DNA of 64,000 bases from Hysterangium stoloniferum (Eukaryota; Basidiomycota; Agaricomycetes; Hysterangiales; Hysterangiaceae): assembly GCA_015178975.1 (NCBI GenBank), contig WHVD01000001.1, positions 4,377,012 to 4,441,011 of the forward strand, read 5' to 3'. The number at the start of each line of letters is the position of its first letter. The first letter of the stretch is position 1. The notes beneath the pieces are model-generated. The model saw only the letters and a program-made list of their open reading frames with translations. It ran no database searches and had not been told where the DNA came from. Shown in pieces: positions 11,324-22,215 of the stretch. The translations under genes and the position numbers were made by a program.

Positions 11324-12516
11324 TCAAAAGCCCTGGCATGTTCGGAATCCCCAAGTCCAACAAACTCCTTTCTTTAAGAGGTCGAAGAATGGAGCAACCA
11401 TCCAGGAATAAAATGGTATGTAAGCGGAGAAATACAAAACCATCCCAAGGAAACATTGAAGATCTGCTATCTTGGTAGGCATAGCTAGTTCTAGTATGGC
11501 AGTGACCTTTTCTTGATGGGTTGAAAAACCAAGTCTAGACACTTTATGTCCTAGTAATAGAATCGAGTTATATCCAACATAGCACTTTTTGGGCAAGAGA
11601 TTGATTCCCACTGCAATTATGGCCTGTAGGACATGGTCTAAATGCTCTAGATGATTGTACCAGGTCTTAGAAAAGATCACAATGTCGTCAATATAAACTA
11701 GGTAGAATATCCATACGTAGGGTGCAAGTATGGTTTGCATAACCCTCTGGAAGATAGAGGGTCCATTACAGAGTCCGAATGGCATTCTCCTGAATTGCCA
11801 CAGTCCTCAGTGGGATCTGAAGCTGGTCTTTGGTTTGTCTTCTTCTAGCATTTCAAGTTGGGTAAAGCCAGCTAATGCATCAAAGGAAGATAGGATGTTG
11901 GATCTGGAAAGCACTTGCATGATCTCAGACTGACGTGGTAATGGGAATTCATTGGGAACTGTTAGGCTGTTCAACTTCAGGTAGTCTATCACTACTCGCA
12001 GTTTCCCATTGCAATAGACTACAAAGGCTGGCACCCCCAAGGACTCTTCGACAGTTTGATTACTCCCTGTTGAGACCAGGTATCCATTTGTTCATCGATG
12101 ACCTTCCTGTTGGCTGGGGAATTGTGAAACATTGGCATTGAAATAGGTTGTGCACCTTCTTTTAGTGGGACACTGGCCTTAATGTCTACTTGCCCTAAAC
12201 CCCCATCCACTCTGAAAGCTTGGACATTCTTAGTCAAGACCGATCCCAAGTGAGGGGAGATGTCAGTAGGAATGTCAGGTCCTAAGTTAACCAATTTATG
12301 TAAGTCTTCCGAATGAAATGTTTCCATAGTGGTGACCTCTGATGTTTTAGGGCCTGGTGGGTTGAAGTCATCCGTGAGTTCCCATTCTGGGGACGGTCTG
12401 GATGATCGAGGGTTGGGAACATGCTCTTCTTCCATTCTTGATAGGCTCTCTACGAGGTGAGCGATCTTGGTTGCCATTGAGTGCATCAATTCCTTCTTGG
12501 TCGAAGATCTAGGCAT
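11324..12516 (-). pseudogene. gypsy-F reverse transcriptase
   Basis: The 12516-12019 segment carries the pre-RT region ending at QQGVIKLSKSPWGCQPL. The next segment (12040-11807) carries LRVVIDYLKLNSLT and SSFDALAGFTQLE. The 11785-11324 segment begins MPFGLCNGPSIFQ and contains the catalytic YIDD box in LVYIDDIVIFSK, then the connection LGHKVSRLGFS. The domain order is complete, but frame changes near 12030 and 11790 split it. Confidence 0.88.
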
Positions 12517-13300
12517 CTGGGCCCATTTCTTTGCATCGTGAATTAATCCAACTGTTTCCCCTCACCTAATTATTCATGGTATCAGAGAGGGGTTAGTGAG
12601 AGGTATCGCAGCACATTCCTTGGAGATGGCAGTGGTGGGGGCAGCTAGTATACTTCCATCATCATTCTGCAAAATGATTCCCTCAACTATCCATTGGTCA
12701 CCGATAAGATCTCTGACATAGATTGGTACTAATCAAGCTGATTCTGGTTCTATAGTACAATCTGGTAGGGCTCGTGTGACTCTTTCAGTATGCACCCCTT
12801 TGTCTGGTTTGGAAGTCAATTCAGGTGAGTCACTGGTTCGTTCCTCAAGGGAAATCTTGCTAATTGAGAAGGCTAAAGGCTGCAGCTCTTTGGAGGAACT
12901 GGCTGGGATAGACCCCACTCTCCCTGGTAGAATCAATCTGGAGTCCAATGGCTGATCTTGTAGTGTCCTGATCTTGTAGTTCACCTAGAAGTCCTCCCCA
13001 AGAAGAATTGGCATGGTCATACCTCGGACAATGTACATTTCAGCTGTAAATTTAAGGAGCGTACTGGTTTCATCTTCAAGGCTGGATCAGTTTGAGAGTC
13101 TAGGAGTCCTGGGGTTTTGCCCCCCACATCCCTGGTGCTGGTTACTATAGGAGCTATCTGAACTCCCAGATGAGTTGCTGGGCTCTCCTCCAGGTGCAAT
13201 GAAAGGATTGGATTTGATAGGCAGGGGTCAGCGAGTTTTGTCCAGGTCTTGTGATCCTCGACCAAACACCTGACCTGCTATTCCTTCAATGAACATGGTT
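12517..13300 (-). pseudogene. gypsy-F protease region
   Basis: The minus strand between gag and RT encodes segments consistent with a retropepsin. The most convincing is MPILLGEDF followed by a stop and VNYKIRTLQDQPL, resembling the ILG-F end of Ty3 proteases. I cannot identify a standard DSG/DTG active site. Frame breaks occur at about 12985 and 13017. Confidence 0.5.
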
Positions 13301-14560
13301 GAGAAGGACGGTCAACCTTTATTGGCGGCTGGTCTGTCTAGATGCTGGTGGGAGTCGTCAAAAGGGTTCGGGGTCGTAGAGGGGGTGTTGAAGGTTACTC
13401 TGGCATGTGGAGTTTCTTTGTTAGGAGTTGCTCGTCATTCCTTCAAGGCTTCCATTTCCAATTCAGCCATGCTAAGAAGGTGAAGTGGTTGTGGCTGATA
13501 AAGGGAAAGTTTGATGGGAATATTCTTTTCCTGTAGATGTTCCGTCACTTCAATTCTCATATCCATTGGAAAGCCTTCTAGGATTAGAGGGTGATTGACC
13601 AAATGTAGAAAAAAAGTGTCAGGGGAACCCTTGAGATCTCATATAAATAAGTCCACTGTCAAAACTGGAGAAGGGGGTATTTGCATTGTCACATCAAATT
13701 CATTCAATAATTCCATCATCATCTTGTCACATTTTTGCTGGACGTGCAAGAGCCTAGACTGGAGACTGAAATACGCAAAGGATATCTCGGGTGATCTTTC
13801 ATAGAGGGAATGTTCTAAAATCTGAATGTATATGTATTGATAGTCAACTTTGGGGACAGGGTGGAGACGTCTGATCAATACATGCAAGATCTGCAACATA
13901 TTGTCATGTACTATAAGCAAATCCACACGTTGGATAAACAATTCCCTTTTTATTGCTGTTCTTCCCTTCTCCATCGGGATCGTGAGCTCCTCTGACCACT
14001 TGGGGATCGATTGAGTGACCTCTCCCAGAGTCCTTGATCATGTAAAAAGGGTTTGAGCTGATAGGATCCCATGGTATCTACCTAACCAGGCCATTATTGA
14101 TGGAGGCATGGTGGGGTATCTGGTTCAGTAATCCTGTGTAATTGCCATAACTTCCTCCTGCGAAATCTGACAGGCATAGTACATATCCCATTTGTCATCC
14201 ATAGGTTTGTCATAAACCAATAGTCTGTGGTAAGTACGTTGAAGCATTACTTGACGCAGTGGAAAATTCAGAGTCACATCCCAGACAGGTGAAGTCTCTT
14301 TCTGGTGCTACCAATAGTTCCTGGAGTGCAGATGGTCCTGATTGGCTGGCTGTTGCTGGTTCAACTTCAATTATGGGAGAACCTCCGACTGAGGTTTGTT
14401 TTGGGAAGGTCAGTGAGGGCTTTCTCATTGTAACATTTCCAGGTGGTTCAAGACTAGTGGGCCTTCATTGTGGAAATGAACTGCTTGATCCCACTGAAGG
14501 TTTCACAGCCTGTTCCTTGCCTGTAGTCATTGTTTGTAAAGGAGTTAGTTACTTTTAATA
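13301..14560 (-). pseudogene. gypsy-F gag region, decayed
   Basis: The position between the 5' LTR and protease, and open minus-strand segments (13974-13639 and 14428-14210), identify this as gag. The longer segment is helical, as in capsid domains, but no zinc knuckle is visible and several stops occur. Confidence 0.5.
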
Positions 14561-14604
14561 GATTTTTCTTTGTAGGGAAAGAGCAGTCCAGCTCAGATCA
14601 CCAC

Positions 14605-15249
14605 TGTGAAGAGTGGTGGAAGTTCTAACTGTTCTATATATGAAGAATATTGACCATTTAGGTATGACACTACGATGTATTGACTATCTAAGTCTAATAC
14701 AGATCAAAACACGTATTGACTGTCTAAGTTCAATACAACTGAGAGGATTAGTTATATTAAGTACCAAATAGATAACTAAGATGACTGGAAAGAGAATTGA
14801 CTATACAGTATGATTCTGAGCGACTGCTCTAATAGTTAAAGAAGTAATAAGAGAGTCGAACAAAGCAGAGTAGCGTGGATGTAATCCACACAAATTGAGA
14901 TGGCAGTTCAGGTTTCAACTAATATAGTTCAAAACAGTGATTGTGCTGATAGTTTAAGCCCATCTGTGACAGTTGAGATGATACCCCAATCACAACTTGT
15001 GGGACACTAAGTGGGTGTCTGGGCAAGTTGTGGTTACAGGGTAAAAAGTGTCTGAGTTCTAACTATAGGTGCTAGAGTACATAGGTCTGGCACATATGCA
15101 CCCACAAGAGTCTATGTACTGAATGCATAGGTCATCGAACTACATATATGTGTATAATAAGATAGAGAGAAAAATAGAAATGATAATGGAAATATAGTGT
15201 GGGCTCATCTGGACTATATTTCAGAGTATATTTCGCAGTACCTCTCACA
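14605..15249 (-). repeat. gypsy-F 5' LTR (LTR-F1)
   Basis: A second copy with about 90% visual identity lies at 53493-54149 in the same orientation. On the minus strand it starts TGTGAGAGGTACTGCG and ends TCTTCACA. It is followed immediately by TGGTGATCTGAGCTGG, a primer-binding-site-like sequence, and then gag. No matching 3' LTR was found below 8830, so the element lacks its other end here. Confidence 0.75.
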
Positions 15250-15394
15250 GGAGGTAAGGGAACTATGAATGTTCCATAGTCAGAAGTCAGGATCAGATAT
15301 TGAGGTGGGAAGTTGGATCAGAGACTTGAGGCAGAGATCAGATGTTTTGGATGATATCGGATATTGAAGTATCTGGGAATGGGTCATAATAATT
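15250..15394 (-). repeat. LTR-D fragment
   Basis: The sequence resembles the reverse complement of the first ~140 bp of LTR-D1 (42507-43050): GGGAACTATGAATGTTCC, AGTCAGAAGTCAGGATC, and GGGAATGGGTCATAATA at the end. The remainder of the LTR is absent. Confidence 0.65.
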
Positions 15395-16977
15395 ATAATA
15401 GTTGACTTCCTAGTATTCCATCTCTATCTCCATTCCATTCTCTCCCCTGTCACCATCTCCATTTACATGTCTCAATGATCACCTCAATCCGCTTTAATAT
15501 TGTTTAGTATATTACATTTAGTCTCCCCACCTTGTCATCATTTTCTCATGATCCATTTCACCCTTTGCTTCCTTGATTGGCCCTCCAGTCATCTGTCTCA
15601 TTGTAGTAAAAATCTTCTTCATGTATACTACAGTTCTTCAGTCTGAAAATCGACTTAGATTAACCTCTACTAGTTCCCAGTCTCATTCTCCCCCTCTCAG
15701 TACCCCAAAGATGTTCTTGGGAAGCCATATACTCTTACCATACAACTCTTAGTATTTCAGCCCCCTGGGTCAATTGAGCTAAGTGTTGAACTTTGTCTCT
15801 ATTGTCAGCCTTCCGATTAGCTCATTTCTGACCATTGGACCCCCCAAATTAGAGCCTCCCTTCTCCTTTTCAGCCTAGATCTTAACACTTAGTGTATTCT
15901 CAGAACCCACAGGTTTCCCCCAGAGACCCTCCTTTGACCTCCACACTTAACACAAATCCCAGATGTTTAAATGACCTTTAGATTATATTAGAATTTGATA
16001 CACTTAATAGTTTTCAGATATCCTCCTTACAGGTACTAGACTATAGAAAACTAGGGACCTTGTACTTCTCACTTAATAGTCCTAATCTACCTGTCAGGTA
16101 CCCCCACCCTAATCAAAGAGCAAGCTATAAAACAGAAAAGATATAGCTACCCAAGAGAAAGGATATTAGCTTTTCAAAGCAATAGATTCTCAAAACTCTT
16201 ATAGAAGTGCAGAATACATATGTCCAATAACAATGGATGGATAGAGAGGCTAATCAGAGTGTTACCAAAAGATATAATGTGGTTTGGGTCAGGAATTGCA
16301 GATGTTGACTGTCAGAGACTCCAAATTTTTTCAAACTCTGACATTGAATCACACAGTGTGGGTGCTGCCCACTGCTGTTGCAAAAAGTTGATAATTGCTG
16401 TATTGACTTTAGACTAGAATAGTCATACTTTGAATATGAATACTCAATATACAGTACCATTTCAAATAGTATTTGCTATTAGAAAAGAGGCTAATTCTCC
16501 ATTTTAAATATCAAAACTCAGTCTTGTATATATGTATAATGGACTGAGGTGTGAGGTTGTATTTATGTACAGTATACATATATACTAATGATAATACTGT
16601 TGTATTGTATGACCAAGTGATTCTAATATAGCTATAGGGTTTTTACAGTGTTATCCAACAGATTCCCTATCTTGTGTCAACTGAGGTATGTTTTGAATAT
16701 CACATATTCATTATAGTCAAATGCACATACACATCCAAAAGACTTCATAACTATTATAAAAGTGAATTAACAGGTCCCCAAGTACATATATTGATTTATT
16801 ATAAAAAATAGATGGGGCATTAATATTTTATACTAATCAAATGTGTTTTGAAGCATTTTGAGGTGTTTGTGGCAGCCTGTGTGACACTTTCCCATGCCCC
16901 TCAAGTCATGACTCAGCGTGACCTGTCACACCCTCCCCAACAGCTTTTATACTCACGTAAATCTCTAGCCCTTTACA
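15395..16977. other. no gene recognised; pyrimidine-rich then AT-rich
   Basis: 15395-16090 is C/T-rich with no ORF; a short block at about 15637-15660 (CAGTCTGAAAATCGACTTAG) resembles the post-TATA segment of LTR-B and LTR-C, suggesting an old LTR. 16100-16960 is AT-rich and featureless. A TATA-like CTTTTATACTCA at about 16944-16955 could serve the ORF that starts at 16978. Confidence 0.4.
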
Positions 16978-17550
16978 ATGGAGCTAACTTCGACGGGACC
17001 CTGGTCTGATATTATCATGCGTTCTTTCTTTGTAGCATCGAGCTCGACTTCTGAGAAGCCTTTCTACGGATCCTGGAACCGTCTACTCAACACCATGTTT
17101 CCTGTCGACACCATATTCGAAGTTGTCCCTCAATGCTTTCCCCCAACCATCAGTGCACATGATTCAGTCGATTTTGTCATTCTTCTCCTTATATCTGTCG
17201 ACTTGTCGCCTGTCTTCATCGTTGAAGTCAAACAACCTTCCGAATTTACTCGCAACTCGAAACGGCAGGAGGCTGACAGCCAAATGCGACAGCGCTTTCT
17301 GGACATAGCCTCTGAACTACTTATCCCGGTCCTTCATGGGGTGTCTGTATATGGCACAAAGATGGCATTTTACAAGTACAATAAAGGTGCGAATGTGATA
17401 GAGCCAAGGAGGATTACCCCCAATGTGGAGACTTTGACGGATACAGCCCCTCGGGAGTGGTGGTGCTGGGATATTCTGGAAGTGGAGGGTGCAGCCAAGT
17501 TCCGACAGATCATTGAAGATGTGAAAACAATGTGTTCAGAGCTTGAATGA
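16978..17550 (+). CDS. conserved-type hypothetical protein, PD-(D/E)XK-like
   Basis: An intact single-exon frame of 190 codons starts at ATG 16978 and ends TGA 17550. Asp65 lies in VDFVILL and is followed 18 residues later by the strand FIVEVKQ, giving a D...ExK pattern (Glu83, Lys85) with a neighbouring Gln86, as in PD-(D/E)XK nuclease folds. A helix follows (RQEADSQMRQRFLDIA) with further Gln and Arg. No signal peptide or membrane segment is seen. The assignment is a pattern match only; catalytic activity is not shown. It is the only long uninterrupted non-transposon ORF in the first 29 kb. A TATA-like element lies ~25 bp upstream. Confidence 0.6.
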   Translation: MELTSTGPWSDIIMRSFFVASSSTSEKPFYGSWNRLLNTMFPVDTIFEVVPQCFPPTISAHDSVDFVILLLISVDLSPVFIVEVKQPSEFTRNSKRQEADSQMRQRFLDIASELLIPVLHGVSVYGTKMAFYKYNKGANVIEPRRITPNVETLTDTAPREWWCWDILEVEGAAKFRQIIEDVKTMCSELE

Positions 17551-18334
17551 AAGTATCAACAATAAGTGCGAAGCATGTAATATGTATTAACATGTGACAA
17601 AGCCCATTACTTGGAGTAGTACGAGTTCTGAATACTTCTTGCGGACGCCTTGTGCATTCATGATCCCTTTTCTCGGCAGGGTTCCTCTCCCTCAAATTGA
17701 ACCTGTTCCTCATGAACAGACTTTTTGGGAATGATGACTTACATGCTCCGAGTAGTTTCTGACTCAATTGACAGTACATTCTAAATTTACGCAACCATAG
17801 CAAGCTGATCTGCATGTATGTACATATGTACCTATGTATATCATCAAGGTGAACATGTATTTGTTTACTATGTCCTAATCTGTTCCTTCTTATGCACAAT
17901 TTGCTATCTATATACAGTGACTCACAAAATGTATCCAATGTTTTGCAGTTTCAACTTATGTATATACCTTATACCTCAGTAAATAAAATAGTGAAAATCA
18001 CCAAAATATTTGTCAACATGCTCTATAGTTTGATATGACATAATGTCACTATGTAATCTCCATATATGGTAATGATATAAATATTTTAATAGAGATGGTT
18101 CATTGGATACCTTTTGTTGCTGACAAGGTTAGGCAGGAAATTACTTGTATTTAGTACTTGGTATAGCCATCCCTTGCCTTAATACCTGTGCAACCCTCCT
18201 AGGCATATGTACTTTCAATCAAATCTGACACACTTTTGCATCAATCTTGTACCATTCCTCTACCACCCTCCCAAAAACCTTCCATCCCCTGGGGTGCATT
18301 CTCATATCCTGCCAACCTCCTCTTCAGGTGATTC

Positions 18335-19701
18335 TAGTGATTGGCAAGGGCCTGGTCCAGCCTGAAAGCCCTGGCTTGGGCTCAGCCAGGCTTGGGCCCA
18401 GGCCACAGGAAAAATAGTATAAGATGGCATTTGTAAACTTGTAGTCTACCAATTAAATAAAATAAAGTTCTCAAAAATATTATGAATGTATATCACACAT
18501 ACATAAATTTCCTCTTCATCAGAGGATAGTGTTATGACTGGAAATCCTGCCAGACTCCGGGCACTAACTTATACGCACCCGCGCCCTTTACACACCCATT
18601 ATCAGTTTACCGGAATTCCCACCGGACTCCGTACGTCAGACTTGTCTTCATTACATTGTGTTTCAGTCACCAGAAAACCCACCGGACTCCGTCTCTGTCT
18701 ATTTCTGACCTTGTCCCGTGCATCAGTCACCAGACCCCACTCAGTAAACCCATGACCTCTCTAACTGAGCCCCGTTCCCATTTTAGTCAAATGACCTGTC
18801 ACGATTCGGACTCCGCTCCTGCTCCATTTCCTGTTATGGTTTATGATTTGTCACTATTCGGACTCTGCTCCGTTCCATCCCGTTCCTAACACCAATTTGG
18901 TGTTTACTATTCCCGTTTTATGTTTTGCTCATTTTGTTTCATCATTACTGGATTCGGTATGACATTCACTCCATGGTCTATTTAAACTGGCAGATGTTGT
19001 ACATACAATCCAGTCAGAAAATCGGCTTAGATTCCCCCCAGTAATCTAATACATTTTCTGCTCTAAACTCCTACTTGAATTACACCACTCACACTAGTCG
19101 GAGCCCATGGGCTCCAATGCATCCATCTCTCTCACCAATCTCGACTCATGACCCACGACCTCTGACCTATGACCCCTCAACCCACAACCCCTGCCTGGAC
19201 TCCCTGGGATTCCCATCTGTCCACCTGAAATTGGACAACACGATCTAGTGAGGGTGCAGCCTATAAGCTGAAGCCAAGTCCTACCAGATATCCCGTGAGT
19301 TTCTCCGGAAACCCGCCTTGTACGTATCCTAACAGATAGCTCAGCTTCAAGTAATGTGGACTCTGAATCCCTGCTAGCCAAAATTTCCTGCTTCAAACTT
19401 GTTTTGATTTCTTTGTCACTCTCACTATCCCCCTGGGGATTTACTTGGCCATCCAGGAAAGATTTTGACTTTGGTGACATTGTGTACAACAGAATTTGAA
19501 CTGGTCACTTACATTATACAGAAGAAATCTGACCTTCCTTGACCATGTGGTATTTTGTCCTTACCTTCTGGGGCCGACCATAGCCTGGTGGCCCAGCTTG
19601 GGCTTAAAATATCCCAGGCTAGGCCCAGAGCAGATGGCCTAAGTACTACTCAGCCCAGCTCAGCTGGCCCACAACCTGAGGCTGGGCCTTGCCAATCACT
19701 A
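18335..19701. mobile_element. non-autonomous hAT-like element (MITE) inside Tc1 copy 1
   Basis: The ends are inverted: TAGTGATTGGCAAGG at 18335 and CCTTGCCAATCACTA ending at 19701. They are flanked by the 8-bp duplication GGTGATTC (18327-18334 and 19702-19709), and an 8-bp duplication is diagnostic of hAT. Without the LTR-B nested in it the element is ~557 bp and codes for nothing. A related end occurs alone at 33394-33420. Confidence 0.85.
18530..19334 (+). mobile_element. LTR-B1, solo LTR nested in the hAT-like element
   Basis: The 805-bp unit runs from TGTTATGACTGG to TATCCTAACA and is flanked by GATAG (18525-18529 and 19335-19339). It contains GGTCTATTTAAACTGG (TATA-like), then CAGTCAGAAAATCGGCTTAG, then the U5 motif near 19255-19285. 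It is a solo LTR of gypsy-B. Confidence 0.93.
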
Positions 19702-19811
19702 GGTGATTCCATAAGTGTTCAATGAGATTCAGATCAGGAGACTGTGCTGGCCATGAGAGAACTCTGACACCATTTTCTTGGAACTAATTCTGGACCTTCT
19801 TGTAGGTGTGC

Positions 19812-20066
19812 TGTTAAAGGTATAGAAAAGAATTGACCCAGCCTGGGATTGAACCAAGGACCTCTGGCTTTATATAAGCAGTGCTCTTAACCACTGAGCT
19901 ACTGGACCTATTGGTCTAGTGAGATATTATGGATTATATATACATATTCTATATAAGTCCTTCTGATGCTACCTTGGGACTTATACAGTCACATCTGGAC
20001 TGATGCCAACTAGGGACTTATAACAGCTTGGACATTCTAATAGATATTGTATTTCCAAATCTAACA
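19812..20066 (-). mobile_element. 255-bp mini LTR-like element carrying a tRNA-like sequence
   Basis: The unit begins TGTTAAAGG, ends ATCTAACA, and is flanked by TGTGC on both sides (19807-19811 and 20067-20071). Removing it rejoins the Tc1 transposase sequence (GTGTGCTTGGGATC). The TG...CA termini and 5-bp duplication are those of LTR elements, not of RNA-polymerase-III SINEs, yet a near-complete tRNA lies inside on the minus strand. Outside the tRNA it has no coding sequence. Confidence 0.85.
19834..19908 (-). tRNA. tRNA-like sequence (probable pseudo-tRNA)
   Basis: The 75-nt minus-strand sequence folds as a cloverleaf. The acceptor GGTCCAG/CTGGGTC pairs throughout with G-U wobbles, the D stem is GCTC/GAGC, and the T arm is CTTGG-TTCAATC-CCAGG with discriminator A. 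The A box (TAGCTCAGTGG) and B box (GGTTCAATCCC) are well conserved. The anticodon stem CTGCT/AGC(C)AG carries one extra C, and the loop TATATAA lacks U33. The anticodon cannot be named and translation use is doubtful. It sits inside a mobile element. Confidence 0.6.
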
Positions 20067-21142
20067 TGTGCTTGGGATCAATATCCTGCTGGAAGATGAC
20101 ATCATCTGCAGATTTACTATAGTCTCTGAAGCTGGCTTACAGGTCATCCTCCAGAATTTGGATGTAGAGATCCCCATCCATCCTTCCATCAATCTTGCAT
20201 ATGTACATACCCACTCACCCTATTGGAATATGTGGTTCAGAACCTTAAGCACCTATGTACATGTACCCATAGTAGTCCTTATCCAAGGCTTTGGTTCTAT
20301 CCACCATGCAGTCAATCTGACTCTGAGTTTGAGTATAAGTGGTGGTCTATTTGCCCACTAGGGTCACTAATCTGTGTCCTGAACCCCTTCTATTTTATCT
20401 TTCTAACACCCCCCCCACAGCATGCACACCTATGCTATCAAAGATCCATTACCAAAATTCAGGGTTCCCTCAACCAGGCTGTCACTCAAGCCCTCCCCTG
20501 CCTTTTCTGCACCCACTTCCTACCTGACCCCAGCCTATTGATTATAATCTCATCAGACCACATCACCTTCTTCCAGTCCTCCATAGTCCAATCCTGATGT
20601 GCCAAAGCAAAGTCCATCCTCATCTTCCTATGCTTCTTAGAAAGAAGAAGCCTTTTCTTCTTTACCACAGGCTTCATCCCAGCTGGCTTGAGTCCACAAT
20701 GCACTGTTTGGGGATGAAGTGACTGGTTGGTGATAGTGCAAAATGCCTTTGTTACATCTACAGTTGTATCAGCCTTCAGAGCTGATAAGGCATTATGCAA
20801 ATGGATGTTAGCTGTAGAGAGTTTGGAAGGACAACCACCAGAGGACTTAGAAAGGTGGGAACAATGTTTAGAGTGAAGTCTAAAGATAGTAGCAAAGCCA
20901 TGAAACTGAAATATGTTTGGCAAAATAGCCAGCATCAAGTAGAGAAAGGATCTCATGCTGGGAGGGGAAAGGAGATGCATAGTTGGAATTAGGAGACTCT
21001 TGGCTGTGAGAGCCCTTGTACTATTAATCTGATGAGACAAAAAGATTAAAGGGAACAAGAATAATGCAGAGTTGACCATAATGGGGATAAGGGTAATGAT
21101 GGAACAAGAACAAATGCAGGGACATAATAAACCAGATATCAA

Positions 21143-21269
21143 ACAGACTTACAGTAGGAACAGATGAGGGCAGGATCTTCACATGTCTAGAGGGTCCAGG
21201 ATATCTGGTTGGAGTCTGGTTGACAGGTCATCCTGTAAAAAGAAAGATAAGTGCTTGTAGAGTAAGATT
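21143..21269. other. junction of Tc1 copy 1 and copia-G
   Basis: A short non-coding stretch. It contains GTCTAGAGGGTCCAGG, which recurs in part (TCTAGA next to CACTTGAAG) at the right flank of Tc1 copy 2 near 24835. Confidence 0.35.
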
Positions 21270-21399
21270 TGGGGTCTAGCAGGTTTCCTGCCCCTAATAC
21301 ACATTCACAAAGGAAATAGTATTTGATGTTGATATGTTTGACATGTGAGTGGAGTAAGGGGTCCTCAGATAAATTGATGGCAGCATTGTTGTCACAAAG
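21270..21399 (-). pseudogene. copia-G RNase H, C-terminal piece
   Basis: The minus strand reads CDNNAAINLSEDPLLHSHVK then HINIKYYFL, the standard Ty1/copia RNase H stretch. It continues the minus-strand pol at 22216-23090, but the segment expected in between is inverted and an LTR-D lies at the break. Confidence 0.8.
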
Positions 21400-21751
21400 T
21401 GTTATGACCCATTCTGAGATACTTCAATCTTCCATAATTATCCAACTTTCTGCCCCAAGTCTCCAATCCGACTTCCTGATTCAATATCCAACCCAACTTC
21501 TGATTATGGAACATTTATAGTTCCCATACTTCTGGGTCTCATCCTTGTTCTGCATTTGGTATCTTATCAGTCAACAAGTATTCACTCATTTGCTTGTTGT
21601 ATTCCCATTTCAGAATACTCACCTAAATTTGTCTTATTATGATCCTAGTTTGTAGTACAATAATGAAAGAACTTATGTATATTATTTTCCATGAATTTGT
21701 ACTTTACCTCAGATCTGATATCGACTTAGTTTTTTATTCCTTCTTCTTTCT
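21400..21751 (+). repeat. LTR-D2, 5' part (split by inversion)
   Basis: It starts TGTTATGACCCATTC right after CAAAG (21395-21399) and follows LTR-D1 up to the TTATTCCTTCTTCTTTC block, then stops. The rest of the same LTR lies in opposite orientation at 22005-22215. Confidence 0.88.
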
Positions 21752-22004
21752 CAGTCTTATAGGATACACTGATTCTGATTGGGCTAATTGCCTTCATACC
21801 CATCACAGTATCAGTGGTTATACTGTTACCTCAGGTTATGGCATTAATCTCATGGGGCATGAAAAGGCAGAAAACAGTGGCAGCTTCATCTTGTGAGGCT
21901 AAGTACATTTCGGCTGCATTTGAGGCTGTCAAAGAAGGAACTTGGTGCTGTGTATTACTCATGGGCATTTATTTCCCTTGTACAAATTCAACAACTATCC
22001 TTTG
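21752..22004 (+). pseudogene. copia-G RNase H, inverted central piece
   Basis: The plus strand encodes LIGYTDSDWANC, SISGYTVTSGYGI, then KRQKTVAASSCEAKYIS and TTILC. This is exactly the RNase H segment missing between GCSGN (22216 side) and CDNNAAINL (21399 side) of the minus-strand copia-G. It ends with CTTTG (22000-22004), the reverse complement of the CAAAG duplication. Confidence 0.85.
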
Positions 22005-22215
22005 TGTTAAGTGCCATGTTGGGAACATATTCTGGAACTATTGGGAAATGTCTAGGAACTCAGAAACCTCATGATAGGTTCAGGACATTGGCTTCAGCTT
22101 ATGTGCTGCACCTCTACACAAATGCTTGGAATGTCCTTAATTTCAGAGAGGGGATTTATGCTGGAAGATTATGGATATTCAGAGTTCCAAAGAGTTCTGA
22201 ATATTGAGCATACAG
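22005..22215 (-). repeat. LTR-D2, 3' part (inverted)
   Basis: It begins TGTTAAGTGCCATGTTGGG, the reverse complement of the LTR-D 3' end, includes the U5 motif GGCTTCAGCTTATGTGCTG, and stops at GAATATTGAGCATACAG. Together with 21400-21751 it makes one full LTR-D. Confidence 0.85.

Larger units (their letters stand above)
17915..21142 (-). pseudogene. Tc1/mariner transposase copy 1, interrupted
   Basis: The minus strand encodes a Tc1-type transposase: GCPSKLSTAN in the DNA-binding/linker part, HRKMRMDFALAHQDWTMEDW, and VMWSDE with the first catalytic Asp. After 20597 the frame shifts, then shows SPDLN-IEHLWNHL on 19790-19705. The plus-strand left end CAGTGACTCACAAAATG at 17915, after TATA, looks like a Tc1 terminal repeat. 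The gene is split by a 255-bp element (19812-20066) and a hAT-like element (18335-19701). The right terminal repeat was not located. Confidence 0.8.

Noticed and set aside
19834-19908. Ordinary functional host tRNA gene
   Set aside because: It lies inside a mobile element with a target-site duplication, has an extra base in the anticodon stem and lacks U33.
19812-20066. SINE interpretation
   Set aside because: TG...CA ends, terminal inverted TGTTA/TAACA and an exact 5-bp duplication fit integrase-type insertion better; no A-rich tail is present.
20068-20597. Plus-strand ORFs of 97 and 124 codons
   Set aside because: They are antisense to the Tc1 transposase, whose minus-strand motifs are clear.
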